Assembly (NCBI RefSeq): GCF_016808095.1 | Contig: NC_068979.1 | Span: forward strand, 19,716,444-19,780,443 | Source: Vigna angularis | Lineage: Eukaryota > Streptophyta > Magnoliopsida > Fabales > Fabaceae | DNA: 64,000 nt | Direction of reading: 5' to 3' | Part shown: positions 1 to 13,389 of the stretch, piece by piece | Numbering within the stretch: the first letter of the stretch is position 1 | How the letters are laid out: the number at the start of each line of letters is the position of its first letter | The notes under the pieces: model-generated | What the model saw: only the letters and a program-made list of their open reading frames with translations | The model's database searches: none | Told to the model about the DNA's origin: nothing | Position numbers and translations under genes: made by a program

Positions 1-796
1 AAGGAAAGGAGATGGAGTGAACCATCATATCATCATCATCCATCCATCAATCAATCAAAATTGAAAACTGAAAAGAAAGAAGCAAACAGTAGCTTTTGAA
101 GCATGCACTGGGTTTGGGTACCTGTAAAAGCAACACCAACTCAACACAATAATATTAATAACACCGATCACGTTAACACCATCCATTTTTTTTATTTTAT
201 CATACAATTCATGTAATATTTAAATTATCTTATATTTCAATTTTTAAATAAGTAACTATGGTTGTGGAACTAACAATCGATGAACTTGTTTTTCTTCTGA
301 GTCCCGCTTTTTCTTTTTTTGGTCAGCTTTCTCTATCAGACCTCTCTTTTTTCTCATCTTCACCGGATCGCATCACAAAACCCACGCCGGCCTTGTCAGA
401 TGTTGCGAGGCTCTTCTAATTCGCAACCTCCGGTGAAGCTCTGCGTGCCGGGACGCAAAATCCTCCTCACCGCATCATCATCTGTTATATGTAAATTAAA
501 AAGGTTAAATTTAGTAACTTAGAATATGTTGTAGGTTATATTCAATTCAATTATTTAGAATCACTTCCAACAAATTGTTAGACTCTACGAAAATTACTTT
601 TTATTTATTATCTTATCGATCTTGTTGGACAAATGCATTGAATAGTTATTAGTTTCTCGTTTAAAATTTATTGCTTTGATTTGTTTGGTATATTCACAGA
701 TTTTAAATAATTTAAACCATTTAGTGGGGTGATAATAATTATATTAAATTTTGTACTACTCTATAGAACAATTTAAGAAAAATAATAACTTTTTAT
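1..796. other. Intergenic, no gene supported
   Basis: Mostly AT-rich DNA. Positions about 360-485 are clearly richer in GC than their surroundings and are open on the plus strand for a few dozen codons, which could be a remnant of an exon or of a gene beyond the left edge. I recognise no domain and no clear splice context, so I do not call a gene. Confidence 0.5.
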
Positions 797-2940
797 TGAA
801 ACATCCCAGATTATATAGAAGCATATAACATAGTAAATTCACATTTAAATAAAAGAAAACAGTTAGAGTAGACTGTAAATAAAGTAGTTAAGCTTACAGT
901 CATTCCAGAATGAAACATAATTTAAAACTTAAACGGAAATAGAGTATTTCACAAGGATAGGAATCACCGGGAAAAATCCTCAACAACTAAATAGTAATTC
1001 AAAATACAAGAAACACTAGGAGAATCCTAAGGAGACTAAGCGGCATCATCGTCTTCCTCCAAAGCCTACTCCAGAGGCACCTCATCCACCTCTGCTCACA
1101 TCCAAGTGGATGATCATTGCAAAAGAAAAGCATACCCAAGCAACACGAACACACAAGCAAGGGTGAGTTAGATATAAAAAATCGTTTTATAGCAGTCACA
1201 GGCAACATGCAAGTAAAGACGGATATACAATACTATACAAACATGACTTGTTGCACTTAAACTTGACTCGTCCGGACTAGAATGATTGTCGAGCTATGGC
1301 GGGTTATGCACTCGTGGTGGCCTTTACTGCTTTGCAAAGCCTTGCCAATGGGTTTCACCCTACCATACTCACGAGGTTAGTCCATTATCACTCACCTTGG
1401 GCCGTACTAGAAGCACCCAAGACTAGGACCTCCTTCTACTCCTCACCACATGGATCAATCCTCTCTACTTGAGAATGAAAGACCATTGAAGTGTCAGGAA
1501 AACCCCCAAGACTAAGCTACCATGCAAATCATTCTAAACATTAAGGGCACCACCATGAATCTTCTCCTTGAAGATCATGGAATTACGTCCAACACTATAG
1601 GGCACCACAATGTGACCTCACTTTGAGATCCATGGAATTACATCCATTAACCATACTTGTTACACTTACGCCAATCACAACTTTGTTTCATACATACTTC
1701 CAAACTATAATTCACACACAATACAACATACCCTCAATCATGTTGCAAAATCAAGCCACCCAAATCAGTTATATAAACATACATACACCCTGGCAGTCAA
1801 ACAACACTAAACAGCTCAAACAGATGAGGAAAAATGTGAAACTCACTGAACCATTTCTAGTCATCTTTCCCAACTTCTAACACCTCTAATTTTTAGTTTA
1901 TACTTAATTAAACTTGTCTAGATGATCTAAAACCTTCCTACTACCATTCTAAAGTAATTACAACTCAAATTCAACTCTAAAACACCAATTTCCACCACTT
2001 AGGGACCCAAATTCAATTCAACCATTTTGCACCTGTTTTGATCAGTTTGATGACTCTAACAAGTCACAAATAACCTCCCTATAGTGTCCCAACAGACTAC
2101 AAGAGTCCTAGACCCTTAACTCTCAAATTCACTATCCCACTTCCTCCAAAATAACTCAAAACACTAATAATCCTCTTAACTTTCAACATACAGCTGCTAC
2201 ATCAGATTTTACTCATCAAACATCCTCAGTTGCAATCACACAACACGTTTAAAGCAGTTCACACAACATTAGTTCACATATTCACAGATGAACATTTCAG
2301 CACATATCATTCCATACACTCAGAACTTAAAAACGCAACCCAAACAACACAATGATGCATAAATCAGTCCATACACCTAACATATAACAACTTATAAGAA
2401 AGTATTCTAGCTCCCCTTACCTTGGAGTGACTTGACTGAACCGTACAGCTCATTGGAAAAACTCTAACAACACCTCACAGCAAGTACCTAAACAGTGCCC
2501 TACAACCACCAAAAATGGCGATGGGAACAGCTCTTAGAGCTAGAACTGAGGGGAAAAACGGAAGGAAAAATGAAGGCACAAGCCACATGCAACTACAGAG
2601 ATTGCATGTGCTAGTTCAAGGACAGAGAAGAGTTTGCATGGAGGGGCTTACCGGCTTAGAATCCGAAACTGATCGGATGGTTCCGAAGCTCTCTATGTTG
2701 CGGATGTTTTAGCGTCACCTAAACAAAATTCCAGTGGTTCAGTGAAGAGGGCTGGAAGAGAGAAAGCAGAAATATGGTCAAAGAAAATGAACAACTGAGT
2801 CCTTAGAGAGAGAATGAGAAGTTGAGATAAGGAACTCAGATTTTTGAAAGGTCCCTTAGTAAGGTCATAATGCCCTTAGCCTTATGGGTCTGGCTGCCTC
2901 AACATAAGGTCCAACTGCCATATAATTTCAGGCCCTTACA
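797..2940 (-). mobile_element. Solo LTR, Ty3/Gypsy (Tekay-like family)
   Basis: A 2144-bp block that begins TGAAACATCCC and ends CCCTTACA, so it has the TG...CA ends of an LTR. The flanks are TTTAT (792-796) and TTTAC (2941-2945), a five-base target duplication with one mismatch. It shares ordered blocks with the LTRs of the Tekay-like element at 47155-62350: the ACATCCC start, a GGATGATCATTGCA block near 1107, a TTGTCCGGACT-like block near 1265, and a CTTACC block near 2420. No internal region or second copy is adjacent, so it is a solo LTR left by LTR-LTR recombination. The short open frames inside it are chance. The orientation is inferred from the Tekay-like element. Confidence 0.75.
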
Positions 2941-3234
2941 TTTACTAGCCTTTAGTGTATAACTAATAATTTATGTTTTATATATTTTACTTAATTTAAC
3001 AATAAATCTTATGGAAACTTTTGTGATTTTTATATCATTATTATTATGTAATTATTATATGTTTAATAAACACAATACAAAAGAAAACATATAAAATATT
3101 ATTATAATTGTTTAAAAATATAATTATAAATCAAATTTTATATGTAAGGTATTTTATTTTTAATATTCTATAAACATAGACTAAAAGTTTATTAAAATAG
3201 CCTAAAATTTAAAATTAATACTACTCTAACTATG

Positions 3235-5174
3235 TAGGTATCAGTATTTGCATCTTTCAACACCTTTTTAACTGTAATCTCTTCATCTGATCACACCAAT
3301 AAGTTAATTATTGCGAAATAGAAAAACTCAAATAAACAAATACAAGCAACAGGATAAGCTACTCTATACAAGAACCCAACATTCAATTCAATCAAAGCAA
3401 TAATCTCACAATCTCATTCTTAAAACCATCAAATACCTAAATGCATAATTAGACTCTAGACAGATCATTCAGATACATGTATTGGTGTCGAAATATTGGG
3501 AGACCTACACATGTGTGGTAAAACAACATACCACCCAAACTACCACACAAGGTTAATTTGTCATACACCTATGGTCAAATTGACTCTAAGCTAAGGATCT
3601 CCTACTACTCCTCACGACATAATCACCTATCTTTACTTGAGGTTGGATGGATATTTAAGTGTCAGAAACATTCTTCATTTCGAAACTGCTACAACAATAC
3701 ATTACACACAAGTACCACAAGTATCTTTTCTATGGAATTCCTTTCACAACATTCTTAACCAAATACACATTCATTATCACCATTCACAAGCATTTAAACA
3801 CATCAAAAGATACACATAATATAATAATAACCAACTCAAACAACCAAGAAAAGAAAGCAAGGAAAAACCACATTAATGACGAGAAATAGGGCGTCAGCAA
3901 AGAGACAGAGCGCCCAACGAATTAAGGGAAAAAGATATTCAAACCTGCAAGGGAAAAGTGGCATGCAAAACCCAATTCCACCGCTCAGCGGTCACAAGTC
4001 AGAAAGCTCTCTGACTTCATGGTACTCAACGCCCTAGAGCCCAAGGGCTCTCGGGTTTTGGTGCACAACGCTCAAAAGGAGCACCCAACACTCAAAAAGA
4101 GCAGTCAATGCTATACCAGATTACAACAACTTATATTTCTAATCTTGGTGCACCTCGAACCTATCCAGAAGACCAAATTGGTATCTTTAACACTATAATT
4201 GATGTAAAAGCATGCTTATGATTGAAATTGAGTACCTATTTGCTCATTTGGTCATAAACGAGATACACTATATCAACTAAACCACTCAAAAACTCATTTA
4301 TTCAATTCTAGATGTCACAAACCAGAATCAGCAAACTTTGTGTCTAAACAAGTCATAATTGACTCAAAAATAACCCATAAGCCTTTAGTTTCATCTAAGT
4401 ATAATTGCTTTAGATTTCCACCAGTCAAAACCCCCCAAAATAGACCAAAAACCAGCATAAAACTCAATCTATTAACTACCTCAAGATACATCAACAAATT
4501 TCACTAATTATAACCTCAACATATAATCTCAAGTCATCAAAACAAGCACAATTAATCAATATTTTCAGCAAGACTATGTCAATCAGTGATAACACTAAAT
4601 TTTACCAATTCAAAGCAATCATAATACAATACACCAAAAAAGATTTAAAAATTAACATATAGATTCCTTTACTTGATAAGAAGCTTCAATATCACTAAGA
4701 TACCGACAACCACTCTCTTAGCTAAGAGGACTATATTTACACCTACTGATCACAAATTTATGATCAGGGTGCACGATTAGAACCACTAATTAGTAGAGAA
4801 CCAACTAGAAAACCAATAAAATGCATGCATCATGCTACTTCATAGATGCATGAAAGAAAACATAGTTCAAACAAAGAATATAAACTAACTTACTCTTTTG
4901 AGTAAACTTATTAGATAAAAGTGAAGACTTGTTGTCATGATATTACCTAGACACTTCGTGATTGTCAAAAAGATTATTGTGAAGTTAGAACTTTTAGAGA
5001 AAAGGAAAAAGATGTTCAAAGAACGAGCTATAGAGAAATGATGTATGTTTTAAGTAGTGAGACTTTTAATGAAATTTCTATTTATACTTTTAACTTTTTA
5101 TTATTAGAATAATGTAGTCTCATTATTTAGAACACATTATCTATTCTTAAGACTCAATTTAACGAGTTATTACA
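3235..5174 (-). repeat. Decayed LTR relic, same broad family
   Basis: The block keeps the order of landmarks of the solo LTR just upstream: a TCTGATCACACCAATAAG-like block near 3285, a GGATCTCCTACTACTCCTCAC block near 3594, a GTGTCAGAAA block near 3659, and near 4950 a TACCTAGACACTTC block that also occurs near 45670. It ends near ATTACA at 5174. Between 3890 and 4110 there are repeated CGCTCA/GAGC-type words. The left end cannot be fixed and no clear target duplication is seen, so the boundaries are approximate. Confidence 0.5.
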
Positions 5175-8100
5175 ATTTTTGAAGCTTTTAATGACGGTTT
5201 AAAATAGTTTTCATTTTGTCTAACATTTGACAACGAGTTCAATTTACTCTTCATCAAAAATGTTTTCTACAATAATGTTATATATTAATATTTGTATAAA
5301 ATATTATTTAATAAAAGATTTACTTCATTTAGAAGTAATAATGAAAACCTAATTTAAAATTAAAATTTATTAAAAATATATTTAAAGTTTAATAAGTTTG
5401 ATTCAAGTGATATTATGTTTTTTACTCAAATAAAACTTGTTTGTAGTAAAAAAAATCTCAAAATAGGTATTTTTACTTGTAATATTCATTTTCATACTTA
5501 TATATACTTGTTTGTAGTAAAAAATTTCATTTTAACTAGCTTAGGACGATAATAGTGTTGTATTTTTTACACCAGCACCAAAGAATCAAATTTCATTAAC
5601 ACACGATCATCTAAATTCTTTACAATAAAATATACATTCACAACACAAATATTATCATGATTAACCCTCACTGAAACTGAGTAACAAATTGTACCACAAT
5701 TGGTTGCATCATAAAAAACTAAACCACATTTTCCACCACAAGCTCCATTATAGACACTATCATAAGTTGCACCACATGTTTCACCACTTGAGTTAAATAA
5801 CCCTTAATTCCATCTTGTGCACCAACTAGCTTAGGATGTTAGTATTGTTGTATTTTTGCACCAACACCAACTATTTTTTCCCAACAAAAATAGCAATGAT
5901 ATCATGTTATAACATTTTACAATTAGATAGATCAATACTAATTATTATACAATTTGAGCAAAATATTGGCAATTCCCATAATATACATCAACAATAAATA
6001 CAAATCTCGATCCTTTCACCAAAATTTGATTTGGCAAATCAAATAACAAATCAAAATCAACTAAGACAGATCCAAAGAATTCTCGAGAATTATTCTTGGT
6101 ATAATCATATAAAGATAAAGGTGTACCAATTTTACATACTATTGAGAAATTTGTTTTCAATTGTTAATATTCTAAATGAAGGTCATGAATGTGAATCCAA
6201 CATTGAGTTTTTGTAAGTTTCATGAACAACAAAATAAATTATCTTGTTTGAAAGAAAATACGAAAAATGTTAGGAGATAAATTTGAAGTTTTAATAGTGA
6301 AAATCATTCATATATTTTCTAAGGATAAAAAGACAAATTCATAAAATTCTTTTTCGAGTAAAAATGTCTTTTATTAACTTAAATACTTTCAAGTTAGATT
6401 AAGTTTTTGTAAATATTTAAATGTGTAAACGATTTATCTCCTTTTATTAACAAAATATCTCTACACAAATTATCAATGTACTTCTCCATACTAATAAAAT
6501 AAACTTTTTCAAAATTCGACTATTTTCATTTATAAAAAAATGATAATTAAAACAAAAGAATATCGCAACGTATTTATAGATATCTAAATAAGTATATATA
6601 TTTTGTACCCAAACATTAAAAGAATATTTAATAAAAATATTTGACTAATTTTTTTTATTAGCTACTTTGAAAAATATAAAACTCCAAAAAAAAAGTCATG
6701 TTATATCTCACGAAACGACAGTCTTCCCTCCAACCAATCATCCACACCTCCTCCAACCACGGGTGCCGATCCAACCATCTCAAACACAATCACAAATGAC
6801 AGAAAACATTCAGAAGGAGAGAATATAAGAACATGACATCAACGTACTTTTAAAATCTATCCATATTTGGAAGCAATGAGTATAACAAGTGAATTTGAAT
6901 AATAAAAAGACTAAAATATCCATGTGTCTTTGCTCATTTTTCTCGTTAGTGATAATTATATTACTGATGTACTAACATTATTATATTAATGATATCACAT
7001 AATAACATTAGGTAGCAACCGATATGTTTATTGTTTATAATTGGCGAGAATGGTTACGTTCAAATTTATGAATACATAAGATTAGACATATTTCTGACTA
7101 AATTGAAGAGAGAGAATTTGACTTTTATATATGAAAAGAACTGCAATCAGATTCCTAACCAATCTTCGTTTATGACGCAAAAAGTTCTAATTAAGATTTA
7201 ATTCAATTTTATATACATAATAAAATATATATTTTAATAGATATTTTAATTCAGATTTTAATAAAAAATTCCATTTTATTGAATATTTAAAATATTCTGT
7301 ATTTTCACATAAGTAACTTGTTTGACTTTTGTTGGATACTTTTTCTTCCGAAAAATAATATTAAATTAATATTATATATTATAATATGTATATATTATTT
7401 TTATGATAAATAAAATTATAATATATCATAAAATATTACACTATAATCAATATAGTTATGAGTATAATATATCACGAATATCATTAAAAATTGATATAAT
7501 CAAATTATAAATTAATATAATATAATTTGTCAATAAATAATATTAGTAAGACATAATATATCATCAATTATTTATCTTATTGATTTATAAATATTTATGA
7601 CAAAAAGTACACGCATTCACAAATCAACCATTAATATCTCTAGCGGAAGATCCATATTTTTTTTGGGTTATGAAAATTATTAACGAGATAATGTGAAATT
7701 GTTTTATTCATACAACAAATTGTGATTGGAATAACATTGTGTGTCAAATATTCATATAATTTTTTTGATGTTGGAATTAGGTTATTGGAAAACCAAATTT
7801 TGAATTTTGTTATTCTATGTAATTAGTTTTTTTTTTCTTTAAAAAGTCCCTTTTTCCTATATTTTTTAATGAAAAAGAAGAAAATTTAAAAATTCAATTC
7901 AAAATCCGATTAAACTAAATTCTGACTTATTTTTGAACCCGTTTTGTTTTTAATTATAGTTCACATTTTGACTTTCTTGAAAACTAAACTTTAATCTTAA
8001 AAACAATTATTATGTAAATATTTGGCATAGTACGAGACACTTTTTTTAGTTTATATTTAGGTTAAATAAATCATGATGCCATTATTATTTTATTATTTTT

Positions 8101-9076
8101 AACTCATTTATTTCTTTATTTTATGTTTTCTATCTTTAGTTGATACTTTTGTCTTTCAAAATAAGATGAAAATAAGATGATTGACAAAGAAAAGAAACTA
8201 AAAAGAAAATAAGTTGTTTTATAAAATAAAGATAAGAATAATCTAGTGGGGTTACTTGATTCGATCGAGTCTGACCTGACTTCATTCAGCACAAACTGGT
8301 TACTTAGTAAGTCAATTCAATTTTGTTTACTTATTTATGAGCCAAAAAAATTTGAACTCAATCTGGTCTATCATTGGTGTATTGAACGAATTGGCTTAAT
8401 GACTTACTTAATTACAATTTTTTTAAATTTAATTTTTTTTTGTAATTTAAATCTAAATAAATTTCACTTTAAAATATGTTAAACTCCAAAGAGAATTCAA
8501 AATAAAAAAGTAACATACAATTCAACTATAATCTAAAAGCAAACATAAAAAACAAATAAATAAGTTTATAATATTTATCATTTTTGTACCATTTATCTAT
8601 TTATAAGATTATAATCTTGAATAAATAAATTTATAATATTTTGGTCTCTTGAAACATCTTCTTTTTTATCCCTTTTTACAATACAATCAAAAAATGTTAA
8701 CTATTAATATTAAAACAAAATAATAAGTAATTAAATTAAACTACAAAGATTCAACTAAGTGAATACGGTTTTAAGTGAATTGGTTTGAAAAATGATTCAT
8801 ATAAAAAATTTACATACTTTTTAAACAAATTCAGATTGATCTACAAATTCTAACCAATTTTAACCACACGAAGATAAAAAAAAAAGACTATGTCAGTGAT
8901 ATTAAACAGCTGAACATTTAAAAAAAACATTTAATAACTTTAATTAAGCTTTTACATATAAACAGAGCTTCAATCACTAAGCTAAACAATTAGTGAATTT
9001 AATTGGGAGCAATAATGCAAAAAAAATTATCCTAAAAGATAATGTTCTGCAAGATATATAAGTTTGAGATTTGAAA

Positions 9077-9112
<36 letters not shown>

Positions 9113-9953
9113 GCGAGCTTAGGGGTCCAATGTTGGAAAGAGGCTTGCAGGGTTTACCTGCTGCTTTGTAGCCTCTGGTTTTGGCATCTTGGAAATGTAC
9201 TTACATTACTTTCAGGTCCTTCCGCACGTGAACTTGTCCCACCATTTTTTTCTTCTCTTTCACTCTCCTTACACACCCTCAATTATTATCAATCATAAAC
9301 CCATTTCTACCTCTATTTTTCACTCAATCAAAAACTATCTATCTTTTCTTATAAACTTTCTTTATTTTTAGATTCAAATCAATAAAACTATAACTTTTAT
9401 ATTTTTAAAGGTGCATTTAAGGCCAAAACCACAAAAATATCAATTTATTATTTTAAATTACTCAAATGGTAGAAGTTTTAAAAATATTAATAAAATAATA
9501 TGAAAAGAAAAAACGTGTTAACTTGACAAGTTATCCCTTTAAATTAAAGTCTAAGTTCAAGTAACTTACTCAAAATGAAGGCATATCAAGTTAACATTAC
9601 TTATCTAATTTTTTTTAAAAAAAATTGTACATTTTATTATTTTGATACATTTATGTTATGATCATTTAAGCGGATTTATTATATTAGAGATTATTATACA
9701 TAGATATATGTAGATTCTTCGTATTTGGATATGCAGATTTGAGAGCAAATAGGAGTGATGATTTGCATATCACTCAATTTTCAATTTCAAATGAGAGATA
9801 GAGATTTGTGATGATTTAACAATGATTTTACATTGTTATTCTTGTATTGTGTAATTTTGAATGATTCTTGAAATAAATTATTCTTGACATTGGACTTGTA
9901 TCGATAAAAATGAAGAAAAAAAAAATGAGAAAAGATTCATATGGAGAATTAAA
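5175..9953. other. Intergenic AT-rich DNA
   Basis: No gene is supported in this stretch of nearly 4.8 kb. A sequence of about 50 bases near 5530 (CTAGCTTAGGA..., then GTTGTATTTTT...CACCA) recurs imperfectly near 5823. A modestly GC-richer patch at 9113-9240 contains a CACGTG palindrome near 9225 but has no supported reading frame. The rest is low-complexity AT-rich sequence. Confidence 0.5.
9074..9112. repeat. (AAAT)n microsatellite
   Basis: About ten uninterrupted copies of the tetranucleotide AAAT/ATAA. It is a simple repeat in intergenic DNA. Confidence 0.9.
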
Positions 9954-9958
9954 GGATG

Positions 9959-10078
9959 TATTAGAAAGTGAGTTTATGCCTAACTCAACCCCACAAAACC
10001 GGTTTGTAAGGTGAGGTTTGCACCTCACTTATATATTATCATTTGGCCTTATCTCTAGTCGATGTGAGACTTCCAACA
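9959..10078 (-). mobile_element. TRIM solo LTR
   Basis: This 120-bp block is nearly identical to the two LTRs of the complete TRIM at 21482-21857. It runs from TATTAGAAAGTGAG to GACTTCCAACA on the plus strand. It is flanked by a perfect five-base duplication, GGATG, at 9954-9958 and 10079-10083. The internal part (PBS, spacer, PPT) is missing, so this is a solo LTR of a terminal-repeat retrotransposon in miniature. Such elements have no coding capacity and depend on enzymes supplied by other retrotransposons. Confidence 0.88.
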
Positions 10079-10160
10079 GGATGACCAATCCCTGCCTCTT
10101 AAGTTTATTTGTTTTTATTAATATTCTTAACACAATTCAATACTTTTTTACTTTTATTCT

Positions 10161-10161
<1 letters not shown>

Positions 10162-10194
<33 letters not shown>
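10162..10194. repeat. (TAA)n microsatellite
   Basis: About eleven tandem copies of the trinucleotide TAA/AAT in intergenic DNA. Confidence 0.9.
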
Positions 10195-11448
10195 GAGTAA
10201 TGTATTAATTTTTACTATAAAGGTAAAAAAATTATATTTCAATTTATTAAAAAAAATTATTTATCAAATAAATTAAATCACTCATAAATTTTTGTAAACT
10301 TTACTTTATATCGCCTTCAATTTTTCTAGAAAAGACAACACACACCTTACTTTTAAATTCAGCCAAATTTACGTATTCAGTCTATTTTAAATCATGTAAT
10401 AATGATTGAATATATTATATATAATTGTACGCTTTTAACATATACAAACGAACAGAATAGATTATTAGACTAATTAGCATATTAGTTAACTAATAATAAA
10501 TTTTATAATACCATAGATTCGCTTCTTTAATTGTATTATTATAAATCACACGGTGATTAATAATGTTTGGCGGGTGAACCGCATATGAGATGCTCCATTT
10601 TAGAATCACCATTATTCAAAATAAGATAAGTAATAATAATGAAAGTAAAGGATTCCATACATTTTAACAACCCTTTTTAACAATTTTTTCACAACATATT
10701 ATGTATCATTATTAAAAAAATTATTAAAAAGCATTTTCCGAACACAAATACTCGGCAAATAGCAAAATTATCAGATTGAAAAATTAATATAAGAAAAGGT
10801 TTGCGGGATCAGGATTATCACAATGATAATTAATGACGTAAATCACTTACAAGGATTGAATTTTCTTGAGAGTGATAATTCTGTATTATAATTTGGTTTT
10901 CTTTTGAAATTAAAAAAAAAAATGTGTAGTTTCATGATTTTTTGGTTTCATTTAATTGAAGTGGTTAAAATCTCGTCGTAACCTTTTCCATTTTCCTTTC
11001 AAAACTCATCAAATATAATTTCTTTCAAATCTTTTAAAGCAACTTTAAAAGTCTCACACGTTAACGAGAAAGAAATTGACTTCACAACCTTTTTCACTTC
11101 TTTCAATTTTTATTATTAAGCTAATCTTATATTTTTAATTATTTTTAGTGCATCTCATTTGGTGTGTGTTTCTCTCTCTATATATATATTTCAAATATAA
11201 CATTAAATGTTGATAAATGAATGTTAATGATTTTATATATAGTGGTGACCTGTGACAGCAAAGCTTAGTCTATGTGAGGGAACTTTGACCTCTCTAATTT
11301 TTGTTACATATATAAATTAATATATAAAAAAATCATTTTAATATGTATTATAAGTTTGACATGCTCAAAACTTTTGTATATTTATTTTAACTCTCTTAAA
11401 TATTTCCTAAAAACTTGATAATTGTGATATGTTGAACAAACTTTTCAA

Positions 11449-11551
11449 TATTAGAAATTGAGTTTAAGTCTAATTTAACTCTATAAAATCGTACACTTCA
11501 TTTATATATTATAAATTGATCTTATTTTTAGTTGACGTGGGACTTTCAATA
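11449..11551 (-). repeat. Decayed TRIM LTR copy
   Basis: The order of words in the 120-bp TRIM LTR is kept: TATTAGAAATTGAG, then a TTATATATTAT-type core, then GTTGACGTGGGACTTTCAATA. Many substitutions and some small deletions separate it from the intact copies, so it is an old insertion of the same family. No target duplication is clear. Confidence 0.5.
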
Positions 11552-13389
11552 TTTAAAAATAAACTTTAATTAATATTATATTAAAAAATAAATTAAACAA
11601 AATTCATCCTTATAAATTTTATTTGGAAAGTAAATATTGTTTCTATTTATATATTATAAATTTACATTATTAATTTAAATAGATCTTGAACATAATTTAA
11701 TTGGTGAGAGTTATAATATATAGACTGATTAATTTGTTTTGTGCAAGCAAAACATCACTAGCTTTGAAGGCATAGATTCTTTGCTTTATGAGTATTATTA
11801 AATGATTTTCCATTGCGAACAAAGATTATGATCTTGTCGTCTCTAAAATTTCTATTCTCCTTATTTGATGCGAAATAAAAATGGTGAATCAATAGATAAG
11901 CATATATAGTTAAGTTCTATTTGTTGAATTAGTGAATCTCTTAACCAACTTGTGACATCGTCACCCTAGATCATGTCGACCACAATTTCAAAAGGCATGT
12001 CCTTTAAGTTTTATACAATATATTCAATTATTTATAAAATATTTTAATATTAAAAAATCTCCACACTTCATTCCCTTAACGGCAACATAATGGAAGTGCT
12101 TTGCTTTATTGTACAAGTATATATTTGGAGAGAATATAAATTATTCCACCACACTTATTAAACTTTTCTTTCAGTTTATAATTTTTATTTAGGAAGTTTA
12201 TATTTTTAGAAAAGGTAGAACACGTGCAAGTTTATTTTTCAGGTCAAAATTATAATATCTTTCAAAAGATATATAATGATAATTTTGAACCATTTTATTT
12301 ATAGCATATTTAAACATGAATAAGTTTTATAGAATTGGATTTTAAGAGAAATTTGTCTTTATTTATGTATTATAGTTTACTATTTAGTTACATTTTTAAG
12401 TAGATGTTAACTATTTGATTAATTATTTCATGTCGAAATTAGACATTCTAAATGTCATACTGAATAATTGTAATACCATCTTTATTAAGATAATTTTAAA
12501 AATGTATATAATAGATTAAACAAATTTTATTAGGATCAAGTTTAATATAATATTTAAAAATAAATTTAAGTTTAATTTAATATAATATAATATTTTTAAA
12601 GATGGATTAAATAAGTCTAACTTCTGTCTTTTTATGCATGAAGTTAGAAACAACTAGATGATTCAAGGTGCCTTCCTTCTTTCTCTTTTGTTTTTAGGCA
12701 TTTTTCATTCCAATTTGTTTACTTAAAAAACATAATTAGGAGTGCAAATCTTCGAATGAATGAATAGAATCCTTTTATGGACAACTAAGAAAATATTCCT
12801 CTAATATATTCACAAAATAAATTAAAGAAGGAATCTAAGATTTGTTTAAATTAATTAATACGGGAATTTGAATTCAATTTTATGGGATGCTTAGTTTTAA
12901 GGTAAGCATACTTAAAAAAGTAAGATACTAACAAGGTTTATTATTCTTTCAATTATCTATTTATTCAAAATTCTATTTCTGACTTCATTTATTATGTTTG
13001 TTTTTGTCTTTAATGTCTCTCCTTTTACGATTTTTTAAGGTGGTGGTATTTAGATACCAAATTTTGTGCATTTATTAGAGGTTTGATTGTAGGTAGTGAA
13101 AGTTTGACTTAACTTATCCTTTTTACTCTCGGTAAATAAGAAATGTGTATTTTATTTTATTGCTTATATGAGTTTTTTTGGGGCGTTAAAATATGTATTT
13201 ACTTTTGAAATGTCCTAGGTATAATTTCTGAGTTTAAAATCTATTAAATAAATGATTCTACAGTATGTTTTGAAAAAGAGTTATATGAATAGGAGTTTCA
13301 TATAAATAAAATTCAAATTGTAAATTAAATTTTGTGGATAATTAATAATATACCTAGTACAATAATCTGACCTTTATCAAGAGTAAAAT

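Larger units (their letters stand above)
10084..13384. other. Intergenic AT-rich DNA
   Basis: No gene is supported. It contains a (TAA)n tract at 10162-10194 and a strongly decayed copy of the TRIM LTR near 11449-11551. A short TA-rich run sits near 11177. The rest is low-complexity DNA in which I see nothing definable. Confidence 0.5.
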
